In this document: in pieces, positions 8,975-18,216 of the stretch | How positions within the stretch are numbered: the stretch's first letter is position 1 | Layout: the number at the start of each line of letters is the position of its first letter | Source of the DNA: Terriglobales bacterium | Lineage (GTDB): Bacteria; Acidobacteriota; Terriglobia; Terriglobales; Acidobacteriaceae | Assembly: GCA_035651655.1 (NCBI GenBank) | Contig: DASRFG010000001.1 | Location: forward strand, 94,001 to 158,000 | Length of the DNA: 64,000 bases | Direction of reading: 5' to 3' | Made by a program: the position numbers and the translations under genes | The notes under the pieces: model-generated | Database searches by the model: none | Seen by the model: only the letters and a program-made list of their open reading frames with translations | Told to the model about the DNA's origin: nothing

Positions 8975-10183
8975 ATGATCATATTCTGCCTCACATATTT
9001 GCTGCTAGCGATGCCCAGCTTGCAACTCACCCAATCAGGTAGCGCGAGTGGACTGCCCACAAGTTCTCCGACCAGTGCAAGTGAGGCAAAGACGAAGGCG
9101 CTCTATCTGAAAGGCGAGACCGCGTTACAAAAAGGGGACTTGAGTACTGCAGAGGGAGCATTCCAGGAGATCGTGGCCCATAACCCGGCCGATCCTGGGG
9201 CCAACGCCAATCTCGGCGTGATCTACATGCGACGACGGAATTGGCCATTGGCGCTGCGCTATCTTCAAACAGCGAGAAAGCTGGCGCCCAAAGTGCCGGG
9301 TATCCGGCTGAACATTGGGCTGGCTTATTACCGGCAAGGAAATTTCGCTTCTGCGGTTGCGCCGTTCCAGTCCGTGATCCAAGACCAACCCGACTCACTG
9401 CAGGCGCGCTACCTTTTGGGCCTCTGCTATTTCTTTACGAACCGACACAGCGATGCGATTGAGGCGCTCGATGGACTATGGCCGCAGGAGAATAGCAATC
9501 TGACGTACCTCTATGTGCTGGGAATCGCGGCGCACAAAGCAAAACGGGGCGAAATCGAGGACCGCGCACTCGGCCGCTTATTGGAAATTGGGCAGGATAC
9601 GCCGGAGTTTCATCTTTTGATGGGCAAGGCCTATTTGAATCGCCAGGAGGACGACAAAGCGATCGCCGAACTGGAGCAAGCTGCCAAGGTCAATCCCAAA
9701 CTGCCGTTCCTACACTTCAATTTGGGGCTGGCATTGCTTCGCAAGCAGAACTACGAGAGCGCTCGGGATGAGTTTCTTAAAGATGTTGCGGTGGAACCGG
9801 ATGTGGCTTTTAATTACGACCAATTGGGATTGGTTTATTCCTATCTTGGTCAAGATGCCGACGCCGAACGCAATTTTCAGGCCGCGCTGAAGCGTGACCC
9901 TCGCCTCACCAGTTCTCATCTGGGAGTGGCGAAGCTCTACCAAAAGAAGAGACAGTATCCCGCTGCATTAAAGGCGCTGGAAGAAGCCGGCAAGCTGGAT
10001 CCGAATAGCTACAACATCCATTACCTCAAGGGACAGGTGTTGCGGCACATGGGCAGAATGCAGCAGGCAAAGGTGGAACTCGACCTTGCTTCTCGAATGA
10101 TGAACACGCGGCGCAGCGAACGCCAACGTGAACTGAGTGGTGAGACTATTCCCGATCCGCAGCTCTCGGCACCACCGGAATAG
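8975..10183 (+). CDS. Secreted TPR-repeat protein
   Basis: The 402-residue protein has a hydrophobic N-terminus compatible with a signal peptide, a Ser/Thr-rich linker, and then about nine TPR helix pairs with typical A-x-x-N-L-G-x-x-Y patterns (for example GANANLGVIYMRR, IRLNIGLAYYRQG, LHFNLGLALLRK, FNYDQLGLVYSYLG). TPRs mediate protein-protein contacts. It is divergent from a TonB-dependent receptor, near a CRTAC1 protein. TPR, receptor and CRTAC1 genes recur together in Acidobacteria, so a shared outer-membrane role is possible (inference). The start rests on ATG 8975; AAGGAAG lies too far upstream to be a good RBS. Confidence 0.85.
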   Translation: MIIFCLTYLLLAMPSLQLTQSGSASGLPTSSPTSASEAKTKALYLKGETALQKGDLSTAEGAFQEIVAHNPADPGANANLGVIYMRRRNWPLALRYLQTARKLAPKVPGIRLNIGLAYYRQGNFASAVAPFQSVIQDQPDSLQARYLLGLCYFFTNRHSDAIEALDGLWPQENSNLTYLYVLGIAAHKAKRGEIEDRALGRLLEIGQDTPEFHLLMGKAYLNRQEDDKAIAELEQAAKVNPKLPFLHFNLGLALLRKQNYESARDEFLKDVAVEPDVAFNYDQLGLVYSYLGQDADAERNFQAALKRDPRLTSSHLGVAKLYQKKRQYPAALKALEEAGKLDPNSYNIHYLKGQVLRHMGRMQQAKVELDLASRMMNTRRSERQRELSGETIPDPQLSAPPE

Positions 10184-10366
10184 AACCAAGCTGGCGACGG
10201 CAGAATGCCCTGCGTCGCGGGAGGGGGTCTATCCTGGTTCTCCTTGGCTCCAGGCGCTTTCCGTGCAACTGCCCGGCAACGTTATGCGTCTAACTCACTG
10301 ACTCCACCCATCTCAAGCGCGGCCAGAACTGCAGGACCATCCTCGGTTCAGTTGTGAGGTAACCAT

Positions 10367-11407
10367 ATGAAATGCCGAGCCTTATCACTCCTTACCGTCC
10401 TCATCCTTAGTGTCAGTGCCTTTGCCGCGAATGACGACAAGAAAGACAGCAAGGACGACAGCCTGCCTAAAGAAGTTCAGAACGGCAGTCTGAAAGATGT
10501 GTCCGCCATCGGAAATCGCAATGTGGGATGCGGACGCGGTGTCGGCAATTGGTACAGCCTGGACAAGCAGATCGCCATGGGCAAGCAGTTCGCTCAGCAG
10601 GTTGAATCCTCGTCCAAGCTGGTGAGTGATCCTGTAGTGACGGAGTACGTGAATCGCATTGGGCAAAATCTGGTACGGAACTCCGATAGTAAGGTGCCAT
10701 TCACAATTAAAGTGATTGATTCCGACCAGGTAAACGCTTTCGCGTTGCCCGGTGGTTTCTTCTATGTGAATTCTGGACTGGTTCTGGCCGCTGATAACGA
10801 GGCCGAACTTGCCGGAGTAATGGCGCATGAGATTGCCCACGTAGCGGCGTGCCACATTGCGCGCGAACAGACGCGCGGGCAGCTGGCTAACCTGGCCTCT
10901 ATTCCGCTGATTTTTGTGGGAGGCGGAATCGGATATGCCATTCAGAATGCCGCCGGACTCGCCCTACCCGTAACCTTCATGAAATTCTCCCGTGGCTTTG
11001 AAGCGGAAGCTGACTACCTGGGCGTACAGTACATGTACAAAGCAGGATACGATCCGCAATCGTTTACTAGTTTTTTTGAGAAGATCCAGGCCCTGGAAAA
11101 GAAGAAGCCCGGATTTTTAGACAAGGCTTTCGATAGCCATCCCCAGACGCCGGCCCGGGCCGCCAAATCCCAAGAGGAGATCGCGAGCATCCTGCCGGCG
11201 CGCCAGCAATACATTGTGAACACCTCGGAGTTCGAGGATGTGAAGACGCGGCTCAACCAAATTGAAAACCGCCATAAGGTTGATAATCAGAAAGACAATA
11301 ATCGGCCGACGCTGCGAAGGGCGCAGCAGCAACCCGACCAGAAGAACCCGAGCGGGACCGATGATGGCCGGCCGACGCTCAAGCGACGCACCGACAGCGG
11401 AATGTAA
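10367..11407 (+). CDS. M48 family zinc metallopeptidase, exported
   Basis: The 346-residue protein has a signal peptide (cut near SAFAA, residue 20), a charged linker and an M48 peptidase core. The zinc site is HEIAH (His154, Glu155, His158), with the third ligand probably Glu212 in FEAEAD (ExxAD pattern). It resembles BepA/LoiP-type periplasmic proteases that handle outer-membrane assembly intermediates. The last 60 residues are a Gln/Asn/Arg-rich low-complexity tail with two RPTL(R/K) motifs. ATG 10367 follows GAGGT at 10356-10360. It stands alone and is convergent with the NRAMP-like gene. Confidence 0.9.
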   Translation: MKCRALSLLTVLILSVSAFAANDDKKDSKDDSLPKEVQNGSLKDVSAIGNRNVGCGRGVGNWYSLDKQIAMGKQFAQQVESSSKLVSDPVVTEYVNRIGQNLVRNSDSKVPFTIKVIDSDQVNAFALPGGFFYVNSGLVLAADNEAELAGVMAHEIAHVAACHIAREQTRGQLANLASIPLIFVGGGIGYAIQNAAGLALPVTFMKFSRGFEAEADYLGVQYMYKAGYDPQSFTSFFEKIQALEKKKPGFLDKAFDSHPQTPARAAKSQEEIASILPARQQYIVNTSEFEDVKTRLNQIENRHKVDNQKDNNRPTLRRAQQQPDQKNPSGTDDGRPTLKRRTDSGM

Positions 11408-11415
11408 GGTTGAAT

Positions 11416-11445
11416 GTGGTGCTCACACTATAAGTGCAGCACCAC
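11416..11445. other. Inverted repeat between convergent genes
   Basis: GTGGTGCT at 11416-11423 pairs with AGCACCAC at 11438-11445, with an inner CACT/AGTG pairing. It overlaps the last codons of the NRAMP-like gene. It has no T-tract on either side, so it is a possible but unproven bidirectional transcript end. Confidence 0.4.
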
Positions 11446-12735
11446 GCGGCCGAGGTATAACAGAGTTGCCGCGGCACAACCGCCAGCAGCGGCCCCTATC
11501 GCGAAGTTTTGCCAAACTGTATTCTTGGTGCGAACGATGCGGGTGTCGTTTGACACCACCAGAATAAAGGCTAACGTAGGGACTGTTAGTATTCCCGCCA
11601 GGATCATTGACCAATAGAGGGCTTTCACGGGGTTTATCGGGGTGAAGTTTGCGATGGTTGCGGCAATCATCGCTCCCGATATGAGCAGGTAGAACCTCTT
11701 GGCATGCCATGGAAACGAACTCAGTCCATATTCCCAGCCCAGGCTCTGAGCTACGTCATAACACATAGAACCCACAAGGACTGGAAGCGCAACCAACCCA
11801 GAACCGATAATCCCAAGCGCAAAAACAAACTTGCCGTAGCCGCCAACCGCGGGGCTCAGCGCTTCAGCCGCCTGGCGCGTGGTCATGTCAATCGGCTCCT
11901 TCAGGTGCAGCACCGACGCAGCGCAGACCATCACCGAGAAAAAGAGCAGCCCGCTGATCAGGGTCGCAGCATATGCGTCCGCTTGATGGGGCTCGTGTTC
12001 GGGATCGGTCCGTGAACTTGCCTGCCAAAGCAGAATGTAGGGAGTCAGTAATGAGCCGAAGATGGCAATCACTCCGTCCAGCAGGTGCCCGTTTTGGGGA
12101 AGATGGGGCACAAGACTATGCCACAGCAACTGAGAAATGCTGGGTTTCATGAGAATCGCCGCCAGTACATAGACGTAGAGGGGCAGTGAAAACCAGACCA
12201 GGGCCTGGGTGATTCTCCGGTAATCGCGGAAGATCAGGATGTACCACACTGAAAAGGCAATCGCGCCTACCAAGAAGGTCCTGGGCACATCAATAAATAT
12301 CGAAAATGCGTCAGACACTGCCATCAAATCGGCAATAATCACTGCCATACTGCTGGTGATGGTGAGGGCCGCCGCCACAATCGAAAGCTTTCGTCCGTAG
12401 TGCACACGCAGGAGATCGAATAAACCCTTACGGGTTTGAACGCCCACACGGGCTGTGACAGAGAAGATAGCGAGCAGGAAAGGGACGCAAAGCACAACCA
12501 GCCAAAGTAAAGAGAACCAAAAAGCCGCTCCAATTACGGTAGCAGTGACAACCGCCGAAGGATCGAGGTCAGATGCGCCGGTTACGATTCCCGGGGCGAT
12601 TCTGGATAACCACGCTCTCCATCCGCTCTGAGGCTTAGTCCCTGGAGGTTTGGTTTCTCCTTGAAAAGGGACGACTTTGCCACGGAGCTGAGAACTACCG
12701 TGCGCAGGTTTTCTTTGAGGTTTTCGCCAGTCCAC
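11428..12735 (-). CDS. NRAMP-family-like transporter, non-canonical
   Basis: The 435-residue protein has 10-11 hydrophobic helices and the NRAMP fold signature at TM1, but reads GASDLDPSAVVT where canonical metal transporters have DPGN. The TM6 region reads FGSLLTPYILLWQ, lacking the metal-coordinating Met-Pro-His. It is therefore a divergent member; the substrate could be Mg, another divalent ion or something else. The cytoplasmic N-terminus of about 40 residues is Lys/Pro-rich. The start is GTG 12735 without a recognisable RBS, so an internal start before the first helix is possible. Confidence 0.8.
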   Translation of the reverse strand: MDWRKPQRKPAHGSSQLRGKVVPFQGETKPPGTKPQSGWRAWLSRIAPGIVTGASDLDPSAVVTATVIGAAFWFSLLWLVVLCVPFLLAIFSVTARVGVQTRKGLFDLLRVHYGRKLSIVAAALTITSSMAVIIADLMAVSDAFSIFIDVPRTFLVGAIAFSVWYILIFRDYRRITQALVWFSLPLYVYVLAAILMKPSISQLLWHSLVPHLPQNGHLLDGVIAIFGSLLTPYILLWQASSRTDPEHEPHQADAYAATLISGLLFFSVMVCAASVLHLKEPIDMTTRQAAEALSPAVGGYGKFVFALGIIGSGLVALPVLVGSMCYDVAQSLGWEYGLSSFPWHAKRFYLLISGAMIAATIANFTPINPVKALYWSMILAGILTVPTLAFILVVSNDTRIVRTKNTVWQNFAIGAAAGGCAAATLLYLGRVVLHL

Positions 12736-13237
12736 GATCTAGGAATCCGTTCCATTTGCCGGCGCGATTGATATCCGGAATCAGAAAGACCTTCTGAGCC
12801 GGTGTTTGGCCCAGGACAATCGCTAATACGCACTAACAGCTAACCTTACGACGCATGAGAGCTGGTGCAGGTTGTCATCCACCCGGCGCGGGTGCGGACG
12901 CGCAAAAACCTGCCTCGCCAAGATGCCCCTGCAACACTGCTCCCCCAATGCTTCAGGACTCTCCAGGACGAGGCCCATGGCCCTTTTCCGCGTTGTTTTG
13001 CGCCCTATTTTTTCCACAAACACGGGTATCACCTGAGAACACCTTAGGTATACACCTTAGACGTTCTCTCGCAATCGTTTGTCTCTGGATTTCTTTGATT
13101 CTGAGGCATTTGGCGGATTGGTGTGATCCTGCAGAGATGTTACTTTCACCTACGTCAGGGTGGAAGCTTCGACCGTCAAACCTGCCGTCGCGCTCGACCG
13201 CCGCCAATTCCCGAACTACTACTTTTTAGGAGTCCTA
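12736..13237. other. 502-bp intergenic region without a convincing gene
   Basis: Short ORFs here lack RBS and family features and overlap on several frames. It contains the divergent regulatory space for the NRAMP-like gene and the secreted-protein gene at 13238. I see no tRNA, terminator or repeat, and no convincing promoter. Confidence 0.5.
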
Positions 13238-13984
13238 ATGAATTTTGCAAAACTGGTCGCATGGCTGCTGCTTGCGGTTTCTCCCAGCTTGGCTCAACTG
13301 ATCCCTAAGCCTCCCAGCAGCGCAAAGGTATTCAATGATGTCGATCAGATGAGTGGTTGGGTCGGCTGTGACAAGTGCGCCAATGGCGTGCGCGCAACTT
13401 TCTGGTTCAAGCAGAACGTCAGCAGCCCCTCGCTGGATGGGCGTTCGATGCTGGGCTATATCAAGGGCGGCTATAAGTTATGGGCCGACGATTTATTCGT
13501 AAAAGAGTTCGGCGATCAGAGAAACAAGAACCACATTCTGTGGAGCACGACCTTTAAGTGGAATGCGCCCAAGATCAGGCAGCCAAACGGAAGATATGTA
13601 GTCCAGGCGATTGAGTTCGACACCTTGTTTCTGGACAACGGGTACAAATACTGGTTCGGCACGCAGTGCGGCTATGCGCATGGCACTTGGGACCTCTGGA
13701 ACATGTCGGGCCGTTACTGGGAGCACCTATCCCTTCCTTGCCAGAAGTGGGCGCCGGGAAGCTGGCACAACGTGACGTGGTACCTGGAGCGGGACCCGGT
13801 TAAAAAGTACGTCCACTTCGTAACCCTCCAGGTCGATGGTAAGCAGTACTACATCAACCGCTGGATGCGCGCTGTGGGGGTAGCTGCCGGTCACAACTTC
13901 AAAGTGCAGTGGGAGCAAGACACGGATATGTACGGCGACCCATGGTACATGTGGGTTGACAAAATGAAGGTCACCCTCTGGTAG
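13238..13984 (+). CDS. Secreted protein, probable concanavalin-A-like beta-sandwich
   Basis: The 248-residue protein has a signal peptide (cut after PSLAQ, about residue 20) and a mature part rich in Trp, Tyr and alternating beta-strand patterns (ATFWFKQNV, VVQAIEFDTLF, HNVTWYLERD, HFVTLQVDGKQYYINRW). This is what I expect of a LamG/ConA-like jelly roll; two CxxC cysteines sit near the mature N-terminus (GCDKC). I recall several such lectin-like secreted proteins per acidobacterial genome, none with a known ligand. ATG 13238 is chosen for AGGAG at 13228-13232; the frame is open 26 codons upstream without RBS. A strong terminator follows. Confidence 0.75.
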   Translation: MNFAKLVAWLLLAVSPSLAQLIPKPPSSAKVFNDVDQMSGWVGCDKCANGVRATFWFKQNVSSPSLDGRSMLGYIKGGYKLWADDLFVKEFGDQRNKNHILWSTTFKWNAPKIRQPNGRYVVQAIEFDTLFLDNGYKYWFGTQCGYAHGTWDLWNMSGRYWEHLSLPCQKWAPGSWHNVTWYLERDPVKKYVHFVTLQVDGKQYYINRWMRAVGVAAGHNFKVQWEQDTDMYGDPWYMWVDKMKVTLW

Positions 13985-14034
13985 GTGACCGGGCAATAGG
14001 CGCGCCACATATCTGTTCTCCCTCCTAAGGAGGT

Positions 14035-14076
14035 AAAGGCGGGTTTCCCGAACGGGGATCCGCCTTTGCCTTTTAT
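14035..14076 (+). terminator. Rho-independent terminator after the secreted-protein gene
   Basis: AAAGGCGG at 14035-14042 pairs with CCGCCTTT at 14060-14067, with an additional CCCG/CGGG inner helix, followed by GCCTTTTAT. It lies 51 bp after the stop codon. Confidence 0.8.
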
Positions 14077-14238
14077 CTCGCTACCCTGACATCAAAAGCA
14101 GTGGGACAAAACGTCACGTGGCTATGCCCGGGGGACAGTTTGTCCCTTTGCCGACAACGGTATCTCCGACCTAAGTACCACATCCACAGCAAGTTACAGC
14201 TAATGGGAAGATTGGCCCCCCTCCTGCATTGTTAGGCA

Positions 14239-16101
14239 GTGAGACGGCGGCCTCATTTGCCGACTGTTATGCGGAGCAAGCACATTAAATTCGGAAATCT
14301 AGTCGGGCGGACGCTGACGGCAATCTTGATCGTCCTGCTGAGCATTACCTCGTTACACGGGAGTACGGTAAGCGACTCTACATCGGTGTCGCTAATCAAC
14401 GGCGCGAAGATATCACCCAAAGTTTCCTCAAAGATCTCGCCCGACCTCTTGGAGAGGATCCAGAGCGTAACTCTGGACACACGGATCAACATCATCGTCC
14501 GGTACCGGTGGGCTCCGCGGCAGGAGCAGTATGACAATGTTCGGGAGCACGGCGGGAGAGTCCACCGGCGTCTGCACTCGATCAAATCTGCGGCCCTGAG
14601 TCTTCCGGCGGGAGCCATCCTGATCCTGGCTAAGCAAGCGGAAGTCGAATACATCACGTTGGACCGCCCGGTTGCGATGTCATTGGATTACGTTACCAAG
14701 GCAGTGAATGCCGATATCGCCTGGTCCTATGGCCTCGACGGCAGCGGCATAGGTATTGCCATCATCGATAGCGGAGTTTACTCACATCCCGATTTGAACA
14801 CCGCCGATGGCAGCGGTTCACGCATTGTTTACAGCGAGAGTTTCGTTCCGAACGATGCCAACCCCGACGACGCCTATGGGCACGGGACTCACGTTGCCGG
14901 AATCGCCGCGGGAGATGGCCAGAGCTCTGTTAATGGCTATAAGGGCGAGTATCGCGGCATCGCTCCCAACGCAAACATTATCAATCTGCGGGTGCTGGAT
15001 GCGAACGGCAGAGGCACCGACAGCGGTGTAGTGTCTGCCATTCAGAGGGCAATCGAACTGCAGGCCCAGTTCAACATCCGCATCATTAATCTTTCTCTGG
15101 GACGCAGAGTCTTCGAGAGTTACACGCTGGATCCGCTTTGCCAGGCGGTAGAACAGGCCTGGAAGGCGGGCATCGTAGTGGTGGTGGCAGCCGGCAATTA
15201 TGGGCGTGACAATTCCCTGGGCACGCGAGGGTATGCGACGATCGCAGCGCCGGGAAATGATCCCTACGTGATTACTGTCGGCGCCACCAACACGATGAAC
15301 ACGTATTCCCGTGCCGATGACACCATTGCCAGCTACAGTTCCAAGGGCCCGTCATTGTTTGACCATGTCGTAAAGCCCGACTTGGTCGCGCCCGGAAACA
15401 CAGTGGTTTCGCTGGGTGATCCAGGAGCAACCCTGGAGAGTACATATCCCAAGCTCAACATCTTCCCCTGCAATGCATTTGGACAGTGCAACAGTACCGT
15501 CGGTCCTTCGCAGTACTTCCGTCTGAGCGGGACCAGCATGGCGACACCGGTTGTCTCAGGTGCTGCCGCGCTCATGATTCAACAGGACCCGACCCTTACA
15601 CCGGACTTGATCAAAGCCCGGATGATGAAGACGGCGTATAAGTTCTTTTCGAACTTCAGTGTGGGCATGGATCACTACGGCTATAGCTATAGCAGCCAGA
15701 GCGATCTTTTTACTTACGGTGCGGGCTATCTGGACATCCCTGCCGCGCTGAACAACAAGGACAGCGGCGCCGGATTGGCATTATCGCCTTACGTCGTGTA
15801 CAACCCAATCACGCACACAGTGACCTTGAAATACCCCAACACCGTGCCGCAGGGTACGTCCGTGCTGTGGGGAACCTCGGTGGTTTGGGGCACTTCAGTA
15901 GTGTGGGGAAGCAATATGTTCGTGGGCGCCTCCTCGGTCCTCTGGGGATCATCGGTGGTATGGGGCACGGATACCAACTCAGCCTTCAGCGTCATATGGG
16001 GAACCAGCGTCATTTGGGGCACAAGCGATACCTCGGCATTCAGTGCCGACGACGGCGATTGCCCGATTGATCCAGTTACGGGCCTGGCGGTGTGCCAATG
16101 A
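14239..16101 (+). CDS. Subtilisin-like serine protease (S8) with C-terminal WGTS repeats
   Basis: The 620-residue exported protease has a signal peptide/anchor (about 22-42), an I9-like inhibitor pro-region (about 80-145) and an S8 catalytic domain with Asp177 (IIDSGV), His215 (GHGTHVAG), oxyanion Asn320 (AAGN) and Ser433 (GTSMATP). After residue 535 comes a region of eight or so hexapeptide-like repeats (S-V-V/L-W-G-T), then an acidic Cys-containing tail. I recall this repeat type in Acidobacteria subtilases; its function is unknown, possibly surface anchoring. The start is GTG 14239 (TTAGG just upstream) or ATG 14269. The stop overlaps the next gene's ATG by 4 nt, so the two are translationally coupled. 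Confidence 0.9.
   Translation: MRRRPHLPTVMRSKHIKFGNLVGRTLTAILIVLLSITSLHGSTVSDSTSVSLINGAKISPKVSSKISPDLLERIQSVTLDTRINIIVRYRWAPRQEQYDNVREHGGRVHRRLHSIKSAALSLPAGAILILAKQAEVEYITLDRPVAMSLDYVTKAVNADIAWSYGLDGSGIGIAIIDSGVYSHPDLNTADGSGSRIVYSESFVPNDANPDDAYGHGTHVAGIAAGDGQSSVNGYKGEYRGIAPNANIINLRVLDANGRGTDSGVVSAIQRAIELQAQFNIRIINLSLGRRVFESYTLDPLCQAVEQAWKAGIVVVVAAGNYGRDNSLGTRGYATIAAPGNDPYVITVGATNTMNTYSRADDTIASYSSKGPSLFDHVVKPDLVAPGNTVVSLGDPGATLESTYPKLNIFPCNAFGQCNSTVGPSQYFRLSGTSMATPVVSGAAALMIQQDPTLTPDLIKARMMKTAYKFFSNFSVGMDHYGYSYSSQSDLFTYGAGYLDIPAALNNKDSGAGLALSPYVVYNPITHTVTLKYPNTVPQGTSVLWGTSVVWGTSVVWGSNMFVGASSVLWGSSVVWGTDTNSAFSVIWGTSVIWGTSDTSAFSADDGDCPIDPVTGLAVCQ
15853..16026 (+). repeat. Coding repeat: Trp-Gly-Thr-Ser hexapeptides in the subtilase
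   Basis: Imperfect 18-nt units encode T/S-S-V-x-W-G, in two clusters split by a SNMFVGA unit and a DTNSAFS spacer that recurs as DTSAFS after the last unit. The periodic aromatic/small pattern suggests a stacked beta structure. Confidence 0.7.
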
Positions 16102-16865
16102 AGACAAAGGCGGGAGTTGCGGGTTTTGACGGCCTAAGCAAAGTTTTTATAGGCGCGGTACTGGTATCGGGCACCGTTGTCCTCGGCGAAGCAATGCTGC
16201 TCAGAGGGTTTAGTCATCAGGCCTGGTTTATCTACATCGGCGTGATGGCGGTGGTTGCGTCCAGGTTTAAGGTCTCGTTACCCGGCCTGAATGGCAACAT
16301 GTCGGTAAATTTGCCGTTTATTCTGCTGGCAGTTGCCGTCCTCAGCTTTAGCGAAGCGGTAACCGTGGCGGCCTTGTCCACGCTGGTGCAATGCCTTCCG
16401 AGAGCTGGGAAGCGGTCCACAGCAGTTCAGGTAGCGTTCAATATGTGCAACATGATGAACGCGGTGGCACTCGGCTTTCTCGGGGTTGGACTTCTGACGC
16501 GCACAAATCTGCATGAAAAAGCAGTGATACTTGGAGTGACCGGCGCCATCTTCTTCCTCGCTCAGACAGTGCCGGTCGCGACCGTGATCTCGCTGACAGA
16601 ACACCTCAAGGTGCAGCGGGTTTGGCGAGAGGTGGCGAGTTTGACGCTGCCTTACTTCGTTCTGAGTGCTGGGGTGGCTGCAATCTCGCTCATGGCCATG
16701 CACACAACCCGGCCAAGCGCTGCAGATTACTTGCATTGGAGTATTCCGGCACTGGCGATGACGCTCATGTACTTCACCTACCGTTCGTTCCACCTGTACT
16801 TCAGGCCGGTAGCAGAGGCCGAGGTGAAACCTGCCCAAGCCATGGCCGCCATGGCGGGGCGCTAG
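16098..16865 (+). CDS. Polytopic membrane protein, stand-alone sensor-like domain
   Basis: The 255-residue protein has seven or eight hydrophobic helices and a cytoplasmic C-terminal tail. The segment KVSLPGLNGNMSVNLPFILLAVAVLS resembles, from memory, the conserved membrane module found N-terminal to HD-GYP or GGDEF output domains in Acidobacteria, but here no output domain follows. It starts at ATG 16098 inside the subtilase stop (ATGA overlap), so the two products are probably made together. Whether it senses, anchors or is processed by the protease is inference only. Confidence 0.65.
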   Translation: MKTKAGVAGFDGLSKVFIGAVLVSGTVVLGEAMLLRGFSHQAWFIYIGVMAVVASRFKVSLPGLNGNMSVNLPFILLAVAVLSFSEAVTVAALSTLVQCLPRAGKRSTAVQVAFNMCNMMNAVALGFLGVGLLTRTNLHEKAVILGVTGAIFFLAQTVPVATVISLTEHLKVQRVWREVASLTLPYFVLSAGVAAISLMAMHTTRPSAADYLHWSIPALAMTLMYFTYRSFHLYFRPVAEAEVKPAQAMAAMAGR

Positions 16866-17009
16866 ACAGCTCCCGCATAACCCGCAGTCATGGCAGGCGA
16901 CTTTACCGCCTATTTTCCTACCTAAAATTCACAGGGTTCCTCAGAAACCGGGAGAGGGGAATTCTGATATTGTTTTCGTAGCCCCCTTAGCAAGGGATCC
17001 CCAGATACT

Positions 17010-18188
17010 ATGCCTTTGGATGTGACCACGGTGGCACCCGGTCTTTTCCCTGAACTAGAGCGCACCGATGTGGCAACATCCAAGACGGGAGTCCTGCCTT
17101 CGCAGGACATAAGAGCTCTCATTGAGGCAGGGCGGGTTCGCGCGTACACCGAGATAAAAGAAGAGCAGATTCAACCAGCCAGCTTGGATTTGCGCATTGG
17201 AGAAGTGGCGCACCGTGTCCAGGCCAGTTTCCTGCCGGGCCCCTCCTGCACGGTTGAGCAGAAGATTCAAGATCTGCGGATGGCCAGAATTGATCTGACT
17301 AAAACATCGGTGCTGGAGACGGGCTGCGTTTACATTGTGCCGCTCATGGAGGAGCTAAATCTGCCGGCCAGCATCTCCGCCAGGGCAAACCCCAAAAGTT
17401 CCACCGGTCGGCTGGATATTTTTACGCGGCTGATTGCCGACTACGGAACTGAATTCGAAGAAGTCCCCGAGGGTTATACCGGCAAGCTGTACGCGGAGAT
17501 TGTTCCGCGAACCTTCGCCATCATCGTGCGGGCCGGCATGAGGCTAAGCCAGCTGCGTTTTCTGCGTGGCAATCCGCTTAGTGGCGATCGCGCAATTTAT
17601 GCGTTGGATGAGGAGAAATCGTTGGTGTATCTGGGCGATGAAAAGAGTCCCACGAAGGCTTTGATTGATCGAGGCTTGCGAGTTTCCGTGAATTTGCAGC
17701 CCCATGAACCGACGGAAGTGATTGCTTATAAGGCGAAGAGAAACGCTCCCGCCATTGATCTGGAGAAGATCAACTACTACTCGCCAGAAGAATTCTGGGA
17801 TGCAAAACGCCAGCCTAGCAAAAATCGGCTGATCCTTGATCCGGGAGACTTTTACATTCTGGCATCGAAGGAAAAAGTGCGGGTGCCACCGGAGTTCGCG
17901 GCGGAGATGGTGCCCTTTGACCCCTCAGTCGGTGAGTTCCGCATTCACTATGCAGGATTTTTTGACCCTGGATTTGGATACGGACTCAGCGACATCAAAG
18001 GGACGCCCGCCGTGTTGGAGGTAAGGGCGCACGATGTGCCGTTCCTCCTGGAAGATGGGCAGATCGTCGGCCGCCTTACCTATATGCGATTGTTGAGTCT
18101 GCCGGAGAAAATTTACGGAACCAACATCGGCTCATCGTATCAGCGGCAGAGCCTTACCCTCAGCAAGCATTTCAAGAAGACGAGTTGA
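17010..18188 (+). CDS. dcd: dCTP deaminase, two-domain form
   Basis: The 392-residue protein contains two dUTPase-fold halves (N-terminal half about 25-200, C-terminal half about 210-380), as in the long 2'-deoxycytidine 5'-triphosphate deaminases. The N-terminal half has QPASLDLRIG and ARANPKSSTGRLDIFTRLIAD, the substrate-binding and catalytic segment; the C-terminal half has FDPSVGEFRIHYAGFFDPGFGYG. It converts dCTP to dUTP for thymidylate synthesis. The first Met is taken as start; AAGGGA lies somewhat far upstream. It is transcribed alone and is convergent with the ECF sigma gene. Confidence 0.88.
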   Translation: MPLDVTTVAPGLFPELERTDVATSKTGVLPSQDIRALIEAGRVRAYTEIKEEQIQPASLDLRIGEVAHRVQASFLPGPSCTVEQKIQDLRMARIDLTKTSVLETGCVYIVPLMEELNLPASISARANPKSSTGRLDIFTRLIADYGTEFEEVPEGYTGKLYAEIVPRTFAIIVRAGMRLSQLRFLRGNPLSGDRAIYALDEEKSLVYLGDEKSPTKALIDRGLRVSVNLQPHEPTEVIAYKAKRNAPAIDLEKINYYSPEEFWDAKRQPSKNRLILDPGDFYILASKEKVRVPPEFAAEMVPFDPSVGEFRIHYAGFFDPGFGYGLSDIKGTPAVLEVRAHDVPFLLEDGQIVGRLTYMRLLSLPEKIYGTNIGSSYQRQSLTLSKHFKKTS

Positions 18189-18216
18189 CCCTCTCGGGCA
18201 GTTAATCCTCTCTCCC

